Below, one piece after another: positions 46,818-57,447 of a stretch of DNA of 64,000 nucleotides. A program made the translations under genes and the position numbers. The stretch is taken from positions 169,465,220 to 169,529,219 of the forward strand of contig CM077162.1 in assembly GCA_039583875.1 (NCBI GenBank), in the 5' to 3' direction. Within the stretch, counting starts at the first letter, position 1. Each line of letters starts with the position of its first letter. This DNA comes from Platanthera guangdongensis (Eukaryota > Streptophyta > Magnoliopsida > Asparagales > Orchidaceae). The notes under the pieces were generated by a model. That model was not told the origin of the DNA, did not search any database, and saw only the letters and a list, made by a program, of their open reading frames with translations.

Positions 46818-46827
46818 TATAAATATA
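46818..46827 (+). promoter_or_regulatory. TATA box of gene A
   Basis: TATAAATATA in GGCTATAAATATACCGC, 68 bp before the gene A ATG. This spacing suits a short 5' leader. Confidence 0.6.
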
Positions 46828-46894
46828 CCGCTGAGCCCTTGGGAGGGGGCTCCCCAGATCCCCTCATTTTCCTTGAACAGACTTCAGTTTCTCG

Positions 46895-47866
46895 ATGTCG
46901 GTCAGCAAAGAGGTGCGAGCTCGCCTGGCGGCAACGGACCAGAAGACTCAGGAGGAGGCCCTCGAGGCCGCCCCTTGGCTAGCGCATGGGTCTCCCGGCC
47001 CTCTCTTCAGGCCGGCGAAGGGAAAGATTGTTAGGCGGTCTCCGGCGGGTGACTGTCCGGGCTCCAGCTTGGCGGCGGGTGTTGAGGTCGTCCCCTGGGT
47101 ACGTGACCTTCTTCGGCTTATCGCTGTACCTCTGATCTTTTGTCTTGCAGGCAATTCCCTGTGAAGAGGTGGGGAACGGGGGAGAGGATCGCCCCCCTCC
47201 CTTGTCGCCTGAGAGGGTCGCTAGTTCCCCAGGTCTAGACCGCCCTCCTCCGAAAACCCCTCGCTCGCCAGCTCCCCACGGACTGGGAAAATCTCTTGCG
47301 GCCCTCGAGGGAGAAGCCTTTCAGGGTTGGCCGGGCTCCTCTCGCCCATCCATCGGCGCGGACGACGTGCCAACCCCTGGTAAGCTAGTACTCACTGTTG
47401 GCCTTGTCCTCGCTCGCTCCTTCTGAATTCCCCTTTTGTAGGCTACAACATGGTCTCCTCCGAAACTGAGATGAGCGAAGGGTATTCGCCTCCTCCCGAC
47501 GTGGACAGTGTTTCTGACTACCTGGGCGACCCGACCAATGCGGTGGGGATGAAGAGGCAGGTGACGCGGCTGTTCCAGAAACACACGCTGCTGCTTCAGG
47601 AGATTGTGAAGAGGGTCGATCAGGACAAAGCCGACACCGCGGCCCGGTTCGCGGCCTTGGAGGGACCCCTGCGCGCAGCAGAAGACGATGATGTCACTTC
47701 ACCGGGCGTGCACATTACGCGAGCCGAGGAGCGTCTCAGGAGCGCCATAGAGCAAGTCGGCCTGGCTGAGCGGGAGCTAGTGGCGGTTCGTGATTACCAC
47801 TATCCTCGCGTGCCGCTGCGAATGGGAACGAAGAAGCGGGGCAGGTGGAAGTGGATCGAGTACTGA
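46895..47866 (+). CDS. gene A: intron-containing accessory gene, unknown function
   Basis: Predicted three-exon gene: 46895-47098, 47151-47379 and 47442-47866. The introns are GT...AG and the joined frame stays open for 285 codons (phase 0 at the first joint, phase 1 at the second). ATG at 46895 follows a TATA box. Exon 1 begins MSVSKEVRARLAATDQKTQ; exon 2 is Pro/Ser-rich and probably disordered; exon 3 has an acidic start, then a likely coiled coil (KRQVTRLFQKHTLLLQEIVKRV onwards and HITRAEERLRSAIEQVGLAEREL), ending basic. I recognise no family. It lies in tandem with gene B on the same strand and in the same GC-rich block. It could be an accessory ORF of a Tat-clade gypsy element or a captured host gene. 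Retaining intron 1 gives an early stop at 47164. Confidence 0.6.
47099..47150 (+). other. gene A intron 1 (predicted)
   Basis: GTACGTGACC...TTTTGTCTTGCAG, 52 nt, pyrimidine-rich end. It is short for a plant intron, so less certain than intron 2. Confidence 0.45.
47380..47441 (+). other. gene A intron 2 (predicted)
   Basis: GTAAGCTAG...CCCCTTTTGTAG, 62 nt, with a strong donor and acceptor. Splicing joins a split Gly codon and keeps the frame; retention gives a stop 14 codons on. Confidence 0.6.
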
Positions 47867-48270
47867 TCCAGCCTTGTTCTCCCCACTCGCGGGATATCGC
47901 GGAGCTTCTACCATTTCAAGACTATCCTGTATTTGTAACGATTTACAACTCTTTCTGCCCGCTTATGGGCATAGTTTTTCGTCGCTGATGCATGTTGAAA
48001 TCACCACGTTGTTGCTTTTGTTCTCGCGGAGGGGGAGAGCTTCGTTCTGCCCGACCTGCCGGTCGCGGCAGGGGCGAGCCGAGGGGCTCGCCAGCCGGGT
48101 GTCTTCCGGCTCGCGCGGAATCTCGGACGGGTGCGGGCCGAGAGTCGCCCGCTCAAGTCTTGCGCGGACACAGCCGGGCGAGAACCACGCCTGACTGGCC
48201 TCGGCGGCGCGGCCGCGTGCCGTGAAGTCGAAACGTCAGGCTGATTTTTGCTATCTGCACCCCCTCTTTT

Positions 48271-48288
48271 GGCGGGAAGTTTCCCGCC
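48271..48288. promoter_or_regulatory. E2F-like inverted repeat upstream of gene B
   Basis: GGCGGGAA-GT-TTCCCGCC. One orientation reads TTTCCCGCC, the classic E2F consensus. It is 13 bp before the TATA box. E2F binding is inference from the sequence match. Confidence 0.45.
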
Positions 48289-48301
48289 TTTTCTCTTTCC
48301 C

Positions 48302-48309
48302 TATAAATA
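48302..48309 (+). promoter_or_regulatory. TATA box of gene B
   Basis: TATAAATA in TCCCTATAAATAGGCC, 123 bp before the ATG at 48433. Confidence 0.6.
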
Positions 48310-48432
48310 GGCCTTGTCGGCCCTTATTCCCTCACCGATTCAAAACGCCCTCTCGCTTCCCGTTCCCCGCGAAGTACGGCTCGTGCTCGCCTTCTGGATC
48401 TGTCTCGCACGTTCGGCGGCGATTCGGTGGGA

Positions 48433-48984
48433 ATGGGCGGAGGCGGCGGCGACGTGGACGGACGAAGTAAGTGCGCCTGGACCTTCTCAGAGCACGACTT
48501 TCCCCGCGCTATTATATCGGAGCGCGAATACTTGGAGCCCCTAGGCGACCACATCCCAGCTGGGTTCTCGGCGAGGCGGCCCGGGGAGGGGGAGAAGATT
48601 AATGATCTGTCCGGTAACGAGCTCGCCATTCCACTGGCCCATTTTGAGGTGGGTCTTCGCCTCCCCCTCTGGCCAGAGGTTCGCCAGGTGCTGAAGTATT
48701 TCGGGGTCATCCCAGGCCAGATGACCCCGAACTCTATAGCTATTATGGTAGGGTTCGCCTGTTTTTTGCGAGAGGAGCGAGTGGAGTTTAATCTCGCCGT
48801 TTTCCGGAAGCTATTCCCCTTTCGGGCGAATCGGGATGGGACCGCCTACTTCTCCAGCGCCCACCTCAAGGTGCGGGAGACAGTAAATAAGAGTCACAAC
48901 TGGCTCAAAAGGTTCCTGTTCGTCAAAGGGGATTTCGGCAACGTCCCCTTCTCATCGGTGCAGCTCAGCGAGGCGAGTTACCGG
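48433..48984 (+). pseudogene. gene B exon 1, 5' part: putative gypsy-type transposon domain, cut by copia-2
   Basis: 184 codons from ATG 48433 (MGGGGGDVDGRSKCAWTF). The core DLSGNELAIPLAHFEVGLRLPLWPEVRQVLKYFGVIPGQMTPNSIAIMVGFACFLRE resembles, from memory, the plant domain called putative gypsy type transposon (PF04195), which sits in proteins often linked to Tat-type elements. The reading frame enters the copia-2 duplication ACCGG (48980-48984) as TAC CGG and resumes in frame at 61148 beyond copia-2. Without that insertion the gene would have four exons and 588 codons. As it stands it is split by 12 kb, unless copia-2 is spliced out. Molecular function is unknown; no catalytic motif is seen. 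Confidence 0.65.
48980..48984. repeat. copia-2 target-site duplication, left copy (ACCGG)
   Basis: ACCGG before LTR start TGAAAGGGC; exact copy at 61143-61147. Confidence 0.9.
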
Positions 48985-50545
48985 TGAAAGGGCAACTAGA
49001 TCTGATATACTCTAGAGGGGGGGGTGAATAGAGTATATGGTGCTTTTAAAAACTTTTGCAGACCTTTACAATAATTGTTGTACTAAGTGTGAGCAGGGAA
49101 GCAGAAATAAAACTAATTACAGAACTAAGCTATGTAAGAGCTAAGCACAAGAAAATCTAGGCCAGAAACAAAAAGAAAAACAAGCAGAACCAGATGACAC
49201 AAGGAAATATAGTGGTTCCCCAAACTTGGGTACATCCACTCTTCTACCACCCTAGGTAGGAATCCACTGCAGGATAAGTTGATCAGGTGTCCTGGGCACC
49301 AATGAGCTTTTGATAAGGTGCTCAAAAACCAAAACAGATTTTTTGATCAGGTGTCTTGCCACCAATGAGCTTTTGACAAGGTGCTCAAAAACCAGATTCA
49401 AACTTTTGAAGGGAGTTTGAAAAACCCTTTACAGAGTGGGGGTGAGAGAGTGATGGCAGTCTTCTCTTTCTCAATCAACTGAGAAGACTAAGTGGATTGA
49501 TGTCAAAGCTCCCCCTGAGTCCTTGAAATCTTCAGGAAGAAAAGCTTTGCTGAGGGTGATAGGCCTTCAAAGATAGAACTCCAGCAAAAGATGATTTCAG
49601 CAAGCTGAAATGTTGAGTGTCTGGAGTCTTGAAATGATGTTGGCCTTGAACACTTTGAGAGCTGAAGAGATCTGAAGATTTTTGAAAGCTTGATCTCTTT
49701 GATGAGTGTTCTTCTGAATTTTTTTGACAGAGAGTTTTTAAAGAGTCTCTGTATTCTGAGTTGTGTGTCCTCTTCTTGTCAATCTCTGTTTTGATTCAAA
49801 AACATCCTGTCTTTTATTCTCTGTTCCAGAATAGAATATCACTCTGTCAAAGATAGCCGTTGGTCTGCATTGATTACAGCCTTAATTGCATAATTTCTTC
49901 TGAAGGAAAGTTCACAGAATTATTCCTTGAAAAATTCCTTGAAACTTGGTCCAGAAGTAAATGAAAATGGCTAGCAGATCTTCTGAATTAAATGCAGAAT
50001 AACTTCTAACTGATTTGAATTTGAATTCTGAAAGATAACTGAAATCGTCGAACTGAGCTCTGCTATCGTCGATCTGAGCTCAGCGAACTGGAAAATTCAA
50101 ACAGCAAAATAATCGTCGATCTGGGCTCAAAGATCGTCGAACTGAGCTCAGAGATAAAGATCCAGTACAGAGTCAAAATCGTCGACCTGAGCTCACCGAT
50201 CGTCGAATGGAGTTCGACGATATTGTGAAGTTGAGCTCAGCGATCGTCGAGTGGAGCTCGACGATATTATGAGGTTGAGCTCAGCGATCGTCGAATGGAG
50301 CTCGACGATCTGTAGAAGTTGAGCTAGACGATCGTCGACCGGAGTTCGACGAATCGTCGTGCTGAGCTCGACGATATGACTTAGTCTCCAGACAGAAAAA
50401 CTTGGTCTTCAGGGCAGCTTCCAATCCTAGACTTCTAACCCTTAGACTCAATTCTAATTGACCTATTAAGCTATACAGAAGGTCAAACACAGATTCCTAG
50501 AGACATAGTGATCCTGACCCAAATTAGTAATAGGGTGTTCCAACA
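48985..50545 (-). repeat. copia-2 3' LTR
   Basis: Includes a tandem duplication of GATCAGGTGTCYTG...GGTGCTCAAAAACC (about 49279-49395). U3 has at least eight ATCGTCGAnnTGAGnTCGACGAT-type words (about 50040-50375), which are imperfect palindromes. The polypurine tract AATAGGGGGAGAT adjoins at 50546-50558. Confidence 0.92.
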
Positions 50546-50726
50546 ATCTCCCCCTATTTGGGTTAGGATTACTATTTACAGACTTTGGAAATTCAAATAA
50601 CATCATACAATCAGAAAAGCATAAAAACAACAGCAGCTAGACACATTGCAGAAACATCACAGAGATATATATATATATGACATCCAGATAGCAGTCAGAA
50701 AAACCAAAGATTGTCACCTTACAGAG

Positions 50727-53714
50727 TTACTTCTTCTCTTTGCCTTTAACCATCTTGATTTCTCTGTTAGGGTTCAGGGCTTCCTTGTTGGACCTAGTGT
50801 CATCAGCTGCACCCAAATATGTTTGCTTTGAAGTCCTGGGAACCACAGCAGCAGGATGCAACTCCATATATCTGTCTGCATCAAAGAATTTTTTGGAGGC
50901 ATATCTTTCTAGCTCTTTTTGTCTTTGCTCTGACATGGTAGAAATATTTGAAGTGTCTAAGCCTTGCTCTCTGGCTTTCTTTATCTGGTCTAATGCAGCC
51001 ATTTCCTTCATTCTAGCAGTCCAAGAGGCTGGGTTCTTTTCAGGGTCCTCAAATGGTACAGGTGGCTCATACCTGTTGGAAGAAGTATCTTGAGGAGTCC
51101 TAGCAGACACTGTCTCTCTTAGCTTATAGGGGAATGGACCAGAAGTAGTATCAGATGAAGCATGTCCTCCCCTGGAGTAAGGGTGCTGCCTGGAATGCCC
51201 TTTAGAATATACTTGAAGATCTCTTTGATTTCCCCTGTATCCTCCTCTCCTGGAATAAGAACCCCTAGATTGGCTTTCCCTTTGATATGATCTAGCATGG
51301 GGTTGATAGGGAGCCTGGCTTCTAGATGGGGCTTGACTTGCAGAGCTGCCACCTGCACCTGCATCAGGAGGAGGTGGTGGAGGAGGATAAGGGTGTTGGA
51401 ACTGGGAGGAGCCCTTCTCATACTTTCTTTTCTTCTTCATTGCTTTCAGCTGATTTTTAGAGTACTGCATCCAATGTTCAGTGATTTGGCAGTTATGCAG
51501 AATATAATAGGGAATATCATTATCATCTTTTACTTTTGCAGGAGGAACCCTTTTCATAGCCTTGCTTCTAGCCTTCCTCTTCCTGGCAATAGTGGCAGCA
51601 GAGTCATCAGAGTCTGTATTGAACTCATCAGAGTCAGAACTCTGGGCATCATATATAGCATCTATCTTCTTCATAAGATCTTTCTTCAGTTGCATTGCAG
51701 CGGATGAGGCAGAAGCAGAAGGAGCAGCAGCAGGGACAGCAGCAGATACAGAAACAACAGCAGATGGGGCAACAGCAGATGGAGAAGTGACAGTAGCAGT
51801 AACATCAACAGAATCTGCAGCAGGCTCAAAAACAGTGGCCTCTGTCATCAGGAAGTCCTTGGATATCTGCTCATCAGAGGCAGTTGGGATTTCAGCAGCA
51901 GCAAAAACAATTTCAGAAGCAGATTCAGTCTTTTCTTCAACAGCAGCAGCAGCAGCAGCAATTTCTGAGAGCACAAAAGAAGATATAAAGCTGGGGTCAC
52001 AGCCAGAGAAAGGCACCAGAGCCTTGGACAAATCTTCTGGGGGCTGGACAGCATTTGGCTCTGGGAGATAGCTGAAGTATGCAGTATCAAAGGCAGAAAG
52101 CAAAGACCTTAGGTCTATTGCCAAAACTGGAGTAGGAGCCACAGCAACAGGAACAGCAGACACAAAAACAACAGCAGCAGCAGCAGTAGTAGCATCAACA
52201 GCAGGAGCAGAAGCAGCAGCAACAGCAGCATGAAGTCTGGCTTCATATGGCATCTCCCCCTGCCTAGATACAGATACATCTGTATCAAGGCACACTGCTG
52301 GAGGTGCTGCCTGAGGAAGGAGGGAGGAAAGCCTGGCAGATAGAGCTGCCACTGACTGTTGTAGAGGAGCTAAGGAGGCCTCCATGAGAAGAGAGAGCCT
52401 GGGGGCAAGTAGCTCATACAACTTGTCAGCTAAGGCTGGGAGATCTACATGCTCAATAGCAGGAGCAGAGGTAGATGGAATAGGGATGGCTGAGGATGCT
52501 GGAAGTGGAGGGCTGGAGAGTGGAGGGATGGTGGGCTGAGGAGTAGGGATGGTGGAGATGGAGGACAAGGGGATGGATATGGATGGAGTGAAAGTTGGTT
52601 GGTCAATAATGTGGAGGAGGAGATCTTGGAATGAGGTTGAGGAGGAGGGTAATTCTGGAGGAGAAGAGGGGGAATCATCCATGTAGGAGTCATCCAGAAG
52701 GGTGAAATATGGTATGGATGGAGAAGAAGTGACATCTGGTGGTGGATATGAGAACAATGGGTGGAAGTGGTCTACTGGAGGTGATGAAATGGTTGCTGGA
52801 GATGGAATTGATGTTGGAGATGGGCTGGATATGGTAATTGTGGATGGAACTGGAATGGTGGATGGTAGAGGTAGGGTTGGACTTGGAGGAGGAGAGGAAG
52901 CAGCAACAGCAACAGCCAGGTCTTCTGCAGGAGCAGAGACCTGTGGGGGAGTGACTCTGTGAGTCCTGGTGCCTGAAGGAGCACTAGAAGAGGGCCTGCT
53001 GGGCTTGCTTATTTGCCTGTCCCACTTGCCAAAGAGGGCACAGGTAAGTCTCTTGGAGGCATTGATGTGCACTCCAGAGGAGACCAGCAAGGCAGGACAC
53101 TGGTTCTGCAGGAAAACTCCAATAATCCTTCCAAAATTTACAAAGCTTTTGTTTATTTTCTTCTTTATCAGGTCAAAGAAGACCTCTCCCCAGTTCAAGC
53201 TTTTCTTATCTACCAGAGCTCCCATGAGACAGAGCTGATGTCTGGAGATAGTATCATGAGCTGAGTGCTTTGCCAGGAGCACTTTTCCTACAACATCTGC
53301 TAGGAACCTGTACTCAACAGACAAGTTCCTCTTGAATAACTTGCTAGGGTTTCCCTCTGGATGACCCATCCTGGCAAGTATATCAGAAAACTCTTCCCCA
53401 GATAATTCATCAGTTTCTTCTCCATTTCTCAAACCAAAAACCTCTGTTAAAACTGTGGGGGTCAGAGGTACCTGAGTTCCAGCAATAGATCCAACTATTA
53501 TGTTGTTGTCTAGATTGTGAGCAGTATAGACCCATTCCTTTATTTCATCTGAGGCCAGCTTGATTCTAGTGGTCATGAGGGCAGACAAGTTCTGATCCTT
53601 GAATAAATTCAGAATGTCTTGGAAAACTTGATCAGTAGTGTTGAACGATTCCAGATCAATGTCGAAGCCTGCATCAAACTTCATTGCGGCTAGGACAGCA
53701 ACTGATACGGCCAT
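50727..53714 (-). CDS. copia-2 extra ORF between RNase H and 3' LTR, unknown function
   Basis: 995 codons with no interruption. Residues 1 to about 235 look globular: FQDILNLFKDQNLSAL, EWVYTAHNLDNNIIVGSIAG, LTEVFGLRNGEETDELSGEEF, and a block SRHQLCLMGALVDKKSLNWGEVFFDLI. That block recalls the plant-transposon-protein domain seen in Athila/Tat accessory ORFs (possibly PF20167); this is similarity judged by eye. Residues 235-440 are Pro/Ser-rich, 440-700 Ala/Val-rich, then an acidic and KRKARSK basic patch, proline runs, an RGG-like region (SRGSYSRRGGYRGNQRD) and a charged C-terminus. No signal peptide or membrane helix is visible, so a classical envelope is unlikely. Expression may need splicing, since it lies downstream of pol. 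Intactness beside a damaged pol suggests use. Confidence 0.75.
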   Translation of the reverse strand: MAVSVAVLAAMKFDAGFDIDLESFNTTDQVFQDILNLFKDQNLSALMTTRIKLASDEIKEWVYTAHNLDNNIIVGSIAGTQVPLTPTVLTEVFGLRNGEETDELSGEEFSDILARMGHPEGNPSKLFKRNLSVEYRFLADVVGKVLLAKHSAHDTISRHQLCLMGALVDKKSLNWGEVFFDLIKKKINKSFVNFGRIIGVFLQNQCPALLVSSGVHINASKRLTCALFGKWDRQISKPSRPSSSAPSGTRTHRVTPPQVSAPAEDLAVAVAASSPPPSPTLPLPSTIPVPSTITISSPSPTSIPSPATISSPPVDHFHPLFSYPPPDVTSSPSIPYFTLLDDSYMDDSPSSPPELPSSSTSFQDLLLHIIDQPTFTPSISIPLSSISTIPTPQPTIPPLSSPPLPASSAIPIPSTSAPAIEHVDLPALADKLYELLAPRLSLLMEASLAPLQQSVAALSARLSSLLPQAAPPAVCLDTDVSVSRQGEMPYEARLHAAVAAASAPAVDATTAAAAVVFVSAVPVAVAPTPVLAIDLRSLLSAFDTAYFSYLPEPNAVQPPEDLSKALVPFSGCDPSFISSFVLSEIAAAAAAVEEKTESASEIVFAAAEIPTASDEQISKDFLMTEATVFEPAADSVDVTATVTSPSAVAPSAVVSVSAAVPAAAPSASASSAAMQLKKDLMKKIDAIYDAQSSDSDEFNTDSDDSAATIARKRKARSKAMKRVPPAKVKDDNDIPYYILHNCQITEHWMQYSKNQLKAMKKKRKYEKGSSQFQHPYPPPPPPPDAGAGGSSASQAPSRSQAPYQPHARSYQRESQSRGSYSRRGGYRGNQRDLQVYSKGHSRQHPYSRGGHASSDTTSGPFPYKLRETVSARTPQDTSSNRYEPPVPFEDPEKNPASWTARMKEMAALDQIKKAREQGLDTSNISTMSEQRQKELERYASKKFFDADRYMELHPAAVVPRTSKQTYLGAADDTRSNKEALNPNREIKMVKGKEKK

Positions 53715-54207
53715 TGTACCTTCAAAAACTTAACAAACAAAACGAACAAGCGTAGAACTGTTTGGAGGGAAGAAAATTCTTGCAGAGAAATTGAAAGCGC
53801 AAGAGAGAACGACGGCGAAAAATGAGTTTTATATTAGGGTTCGACACAGAATTGGAAAGATCGTTGAACTCAGTTCGACGATCGAGGCTTCTAAAGGAAT
53901 CTGAAGAGACTCCAACATCGTCGATCTCCGTTCGACGATCTTGGAAGGGCGTCGAGCTCCGTTCGACGATCGTTCAGGGAACAAAATCGTCGAGCGCCGT
54001 TCGACGATCGTTGACCGAAGGAGATAGTTCATACTATCTGAGGGGCGCTGAACTCAGTTTGACGATTCGGGGAATCGTCGAACTCCGTTCGACGATCTTT
54101 GGGGAAATCGTCGAGCGCAGTTCAGAGATCAGAAAATTCTAGACACTAAGAGAAATCAGAATTTTTGCCTAGTCTTGGTCAATTTTTAGCTTTCAAAATC
54201 TTGGATA
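53715..54207 (-). other. copia-2 spacer with palindromic words, leader of extra ORF
   Basis: Non-coding. Positions 53855-54125 carry GTTCGACGATCGTCGA-type imperfect palindromes, at least eight, similar to those in the LTR. It could hold a promoter or splice acceptor for the extra ORF. I see no clear TATA. Confidence 0.6.
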
Positions 54208-55564
54208 TTATTTAAGACTTCCTCCATCTAACATTCCTAACTGATTTAGGAAGAAGGTGTGTTTCTTTTCATCCAAAGGCTTGGTGAAAATATCTCCCCT
54301 TTGTAAATCAGTTGGGATATATTGTAGTTCAATTTTATTCTTTTCAACATTGTCCCTTAAGAAGTGATGCCTAATCTCTATGTGTTTTGTCCTACTATGG
54401 AGGACTGGATTTTGAGCTATGGAAATAGCACTAGTATTGTCACAAAAGATTTTAGACTTCTCTAAGTTGTAGCCATAGTCTAGGAGTTGGTTTTGAATCC
54501 ACAATATTTGTGAACAACAACTGCCTGCAGCCATATATTCAGCTTCAGCAGTTGAGGTTGACACAGATGTTTGTTTCTTACATAACCAAGAGACAAGTCT
54601 GTCACCAAGGAACTGACAAGTTCCACTGGTGCTTTTCCTGTCAATTCTGCATCCAGCATAATCAGCATCAGAGAATCCAGTTAAATCAAATGCTGAATCT
54701 TTTGGATACCAGAGACCTAGATTTGGACAACTTTTAACATACCTAAGAATCCTCTTTACTAATGTTAGGTGTGACTCTCTAGGGCTTACTTGGAACCTAG
54801 CACATATACATGTAGCAAACATTATATCTGGTCTACTAGCTGTAAGATACAGTAAAGAGCCAATCATTGCTCTATATGTAGTCTGATCAACAGGTTTCCC
54901 ATGTTCATCAGCATCCAGTACAGCATTGGTAGGCATGGGTGTTTTCATACAAGATGCCTCAGACATGCCAAATTTCTTAACCAGCTCATTAGCATATTTG
55001 GTTTGAGAAATAAAGATGCCTTCAGCATGTTGTTTGACTTGCAATCCTAGGAAGAAGGATAGCTCACCCATACTACTCATCTCAAATTTAGAATGCATTA
55101 GGTTTGAAAACCTTCTGCACAATTTTGAGTCAGTAAAACCAAAAATGATGTCGTCTACATAAATTTGTACTAGTAGGGTATGGGACTTATGGGTTCTAAT
55201 AAAAAGAGTTTGGTCTACTCTACCCCTTATAAAACCATTTTCCAAGAGAAAGCATGCTAGGGTCTCATACCATGCTCTAGGAGCTTGCTTGAGACCATAT
55301 AATGCTTTATTCAATCTAAAAACATAATTAGGATAAGTTGGAGAGATAAAACCTGGAGGTTGTCTGACATAGACTTCCTCTTTGATGTCTCCATTTAAGA
55401 AAGCACTCTTGACATCCATCTGATAAACCTTGAAGCCTTTGTGAGCTGCATAAGCTAGAAATATTCTGATGGCTTCCAATCTTACAACAGGTGCAAAGGT
55501 CTGGTCGTAGTCAATTCCTTCTTCTTGAGAATATCCCTGGGCAACTAGCCTTGCCTTGTTCCTT
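54208..55564 (-). CDS. copia-2 reverse transcriptase C-part and RNase H
   Basis: Open from about 55564 in this frame; the first ATG is at 55479. [46 protein letters not shown], and catalytic YVDDIIFG. RNase [43 protein letters not shown] and [16 protein letters not shown], ending [13 protein letters not shown]. All catalytic residues are present. It is separated from the upstream RT start by a one-base loss near 55565-55570. Confidence 0.9.
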
Positions 55565-57371
55565 ATATTACTCCTTGATCATCCAGTTTATTTCTGAATA
55601 CCCATTTTGTTCCAACAATGGAATGATCCTTTGGCTTTGGTACTAGTTCCCATACTTTGTTCCTCTCAAATTGATGCAACTCCTCTTGCATTGCAATGAT
55701 CCAGTGTGGATCTTGCTCTGTATCTTGAATGGACTGAGGTTCAATTTGAGAAAGGAAGCAGGTGTGCAACAGGTTTTGGTTGACCTGATTTCTGGTTTGC
55801 ACACCAGCTAAGAGTTCTCCAATTATTTGGGTAATTGGATGGTCTCTTGATGTTACTAGATCAACAGGGGGTGTTGATTGTTCACCATCCTGTGTTGTTG
55901 TTTCCTCTTGTGGTACAACAACTGGCTCTTCAAGTTGAGCTTCAATGTGTTGAGCATTTCTTTCATCTTCACTGCTTTCTTCTTCTTGAGCAACCTGTAG
56001 CTTGTTCATATCTTCAACTAGAGAGTGTTCCTGCAAAGGTTCTATGGTAGAAGAAATCTTCTCCTTGAAAGACATGTTAGTTTCATCAAAAGAAATATGA
56101 ACAGATTCCTCAATTTTTAAAGATGATTTATTATAGACCCTATAGGCCTTGCTGATCATGGAGTATCCCAGAAACACTCCTTCATCAGCTTTGGCTTGAA
56201 ATTTTGCTAAGTATTTCTTGTCATTATTGTGAATATAGCAAATGCAACCAAAAATTCTGAAATAGTCAACTTTAGGTTTCTTCCCTTTGAGTAATTCATA
56301 GGGAGTCTTTCCCTTCAGTTTATGTATCAGACTTCTGTTCAACACATAGTTGGAGGTGTTCACTGCCTCTGCCCAAAAGGATAGAGGTAGATGAGCATCT
56401 GACAACAATGTGGTGGCAGATTCAATAAGGGTTCTATTTTTCCTTTCAGCTACCCCATTTTGTTGAGGAGTTCTAGGAGCTGAGAAAGTATGTCTGATCC
56501 CTTCACTCTGACAGAACTCTTGCATAAGAAGAGAATCAAACTCTGTCCCATGATCACTTCTGATCAGGGCAATGTTACTATTGAACTCAATCTGTATACA
56601 TTTGAGAAACTCTGTCAGACACTTAAAGTTATCAGACTTCTTCCTTAGAAAGAACACCCAGGTGAATCTAGAGAAGTCATCTACAATTACTAAAGTGTAG
56701 GATTTCCCTCCTAGGCTTTGTACTGTGATGGGTCCAAATAGATCCATGTGTAACAGATACAATATCCTAGGTGAATCACTCTTATTAAGTGACTTAAAAC
56801 TGTTTTTAGTTTGCTTGCCTAATTGACAAGCCTTGCAGAGTCCTTCCTTCTTGTAGGGACCAGAAGGTAGTCCTCTAACAAGGTTGTCCTTGGATAGCCT
56901 AGCAATAGTTCTAAGGTTTAGGTGTCCTAGTCTCTTATGTCATAAGACATTAGGTCTACAGACTGAATTGAATAAACAGATATCTACATTAGTTGAAAGA
57001 AAATCTACTAGGTAGATGTTACCTTTCCTTTTACCTGTCAACACAGTTGTGTTGTCCTCTGACTTGATTTTGCATAAGGTTTTGCTGAAGGTCACCTGGT
57101 AGCCTTCATCACATAGCTGACTGATGCTGATTAGGTTGTGCTTCAGTCCTTCCACATAGGCTACCTTCTTGAAGGTTACTGAACCAATCTGGACTGCACC
57201 ATATCCTTTAGTTTGTCCAAAGTTGGAATCACCAAAGATAACCTTGGGTCCAAGCTTGGCTCTAAAGGAAGTGAGGTTGTCCTTGTTCCCTGTCATGTGC
57301 TTAGAGCACCCACTATCCAAATACCATTGCTGGTTAGATGTTGGATAGGTCTTCACCTGCACATGAAACAA
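55563..57371 (-). pseudogene. copia-2 protease, integrase and RT start (one stop, one frameshift)
   Basis: Protease [13 protein letters not shown] opens the frame near 57371. A TGA at 56942-56940 stands where a Trp codon is usual in the zinc region, just before HKRLGHLN; the frame itself continues. The integrase core has HMDLFGP, SDHGTEF and NGVAERK (Asp7, Asp70 and Glu106 counted from 56762; DD35E). RT begins at ERNKVWELVPKP and [11 protein letters not shown], then a one-base loss gives a stop at 55565-55563, and the frame moves to the next feature. The protease start follows TTTCATGTGCAGG, another splice-acceptor-like sequence. Confidence 0.88.
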
Positions 57372-57447
57372 TTTACTTGTTTTTGACCCAGTTTACCTTT
57401 GGCCTAGGTTGATAACCTCTAAATTCAGAAATAAAAGACATCCCTGG

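Larger units (their letters stand above)
47867..48432 (+). promoter_or_regulatory. region between genes A and B, with promoter of gene B
   Basis: Starts with a probable gene A 3' UTR. It holds GC-rich sequence, then GGCGGGAAGTTTCCCGCC (48271-48288; two 8-bp arms around GT, with TTTCCCGCC matching the plant E2F site) and TATAAATA (48302-48309), 13 bp further on. The gene B ATG is at 48433. No ORF in between is supported. Confidence 0.55.
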
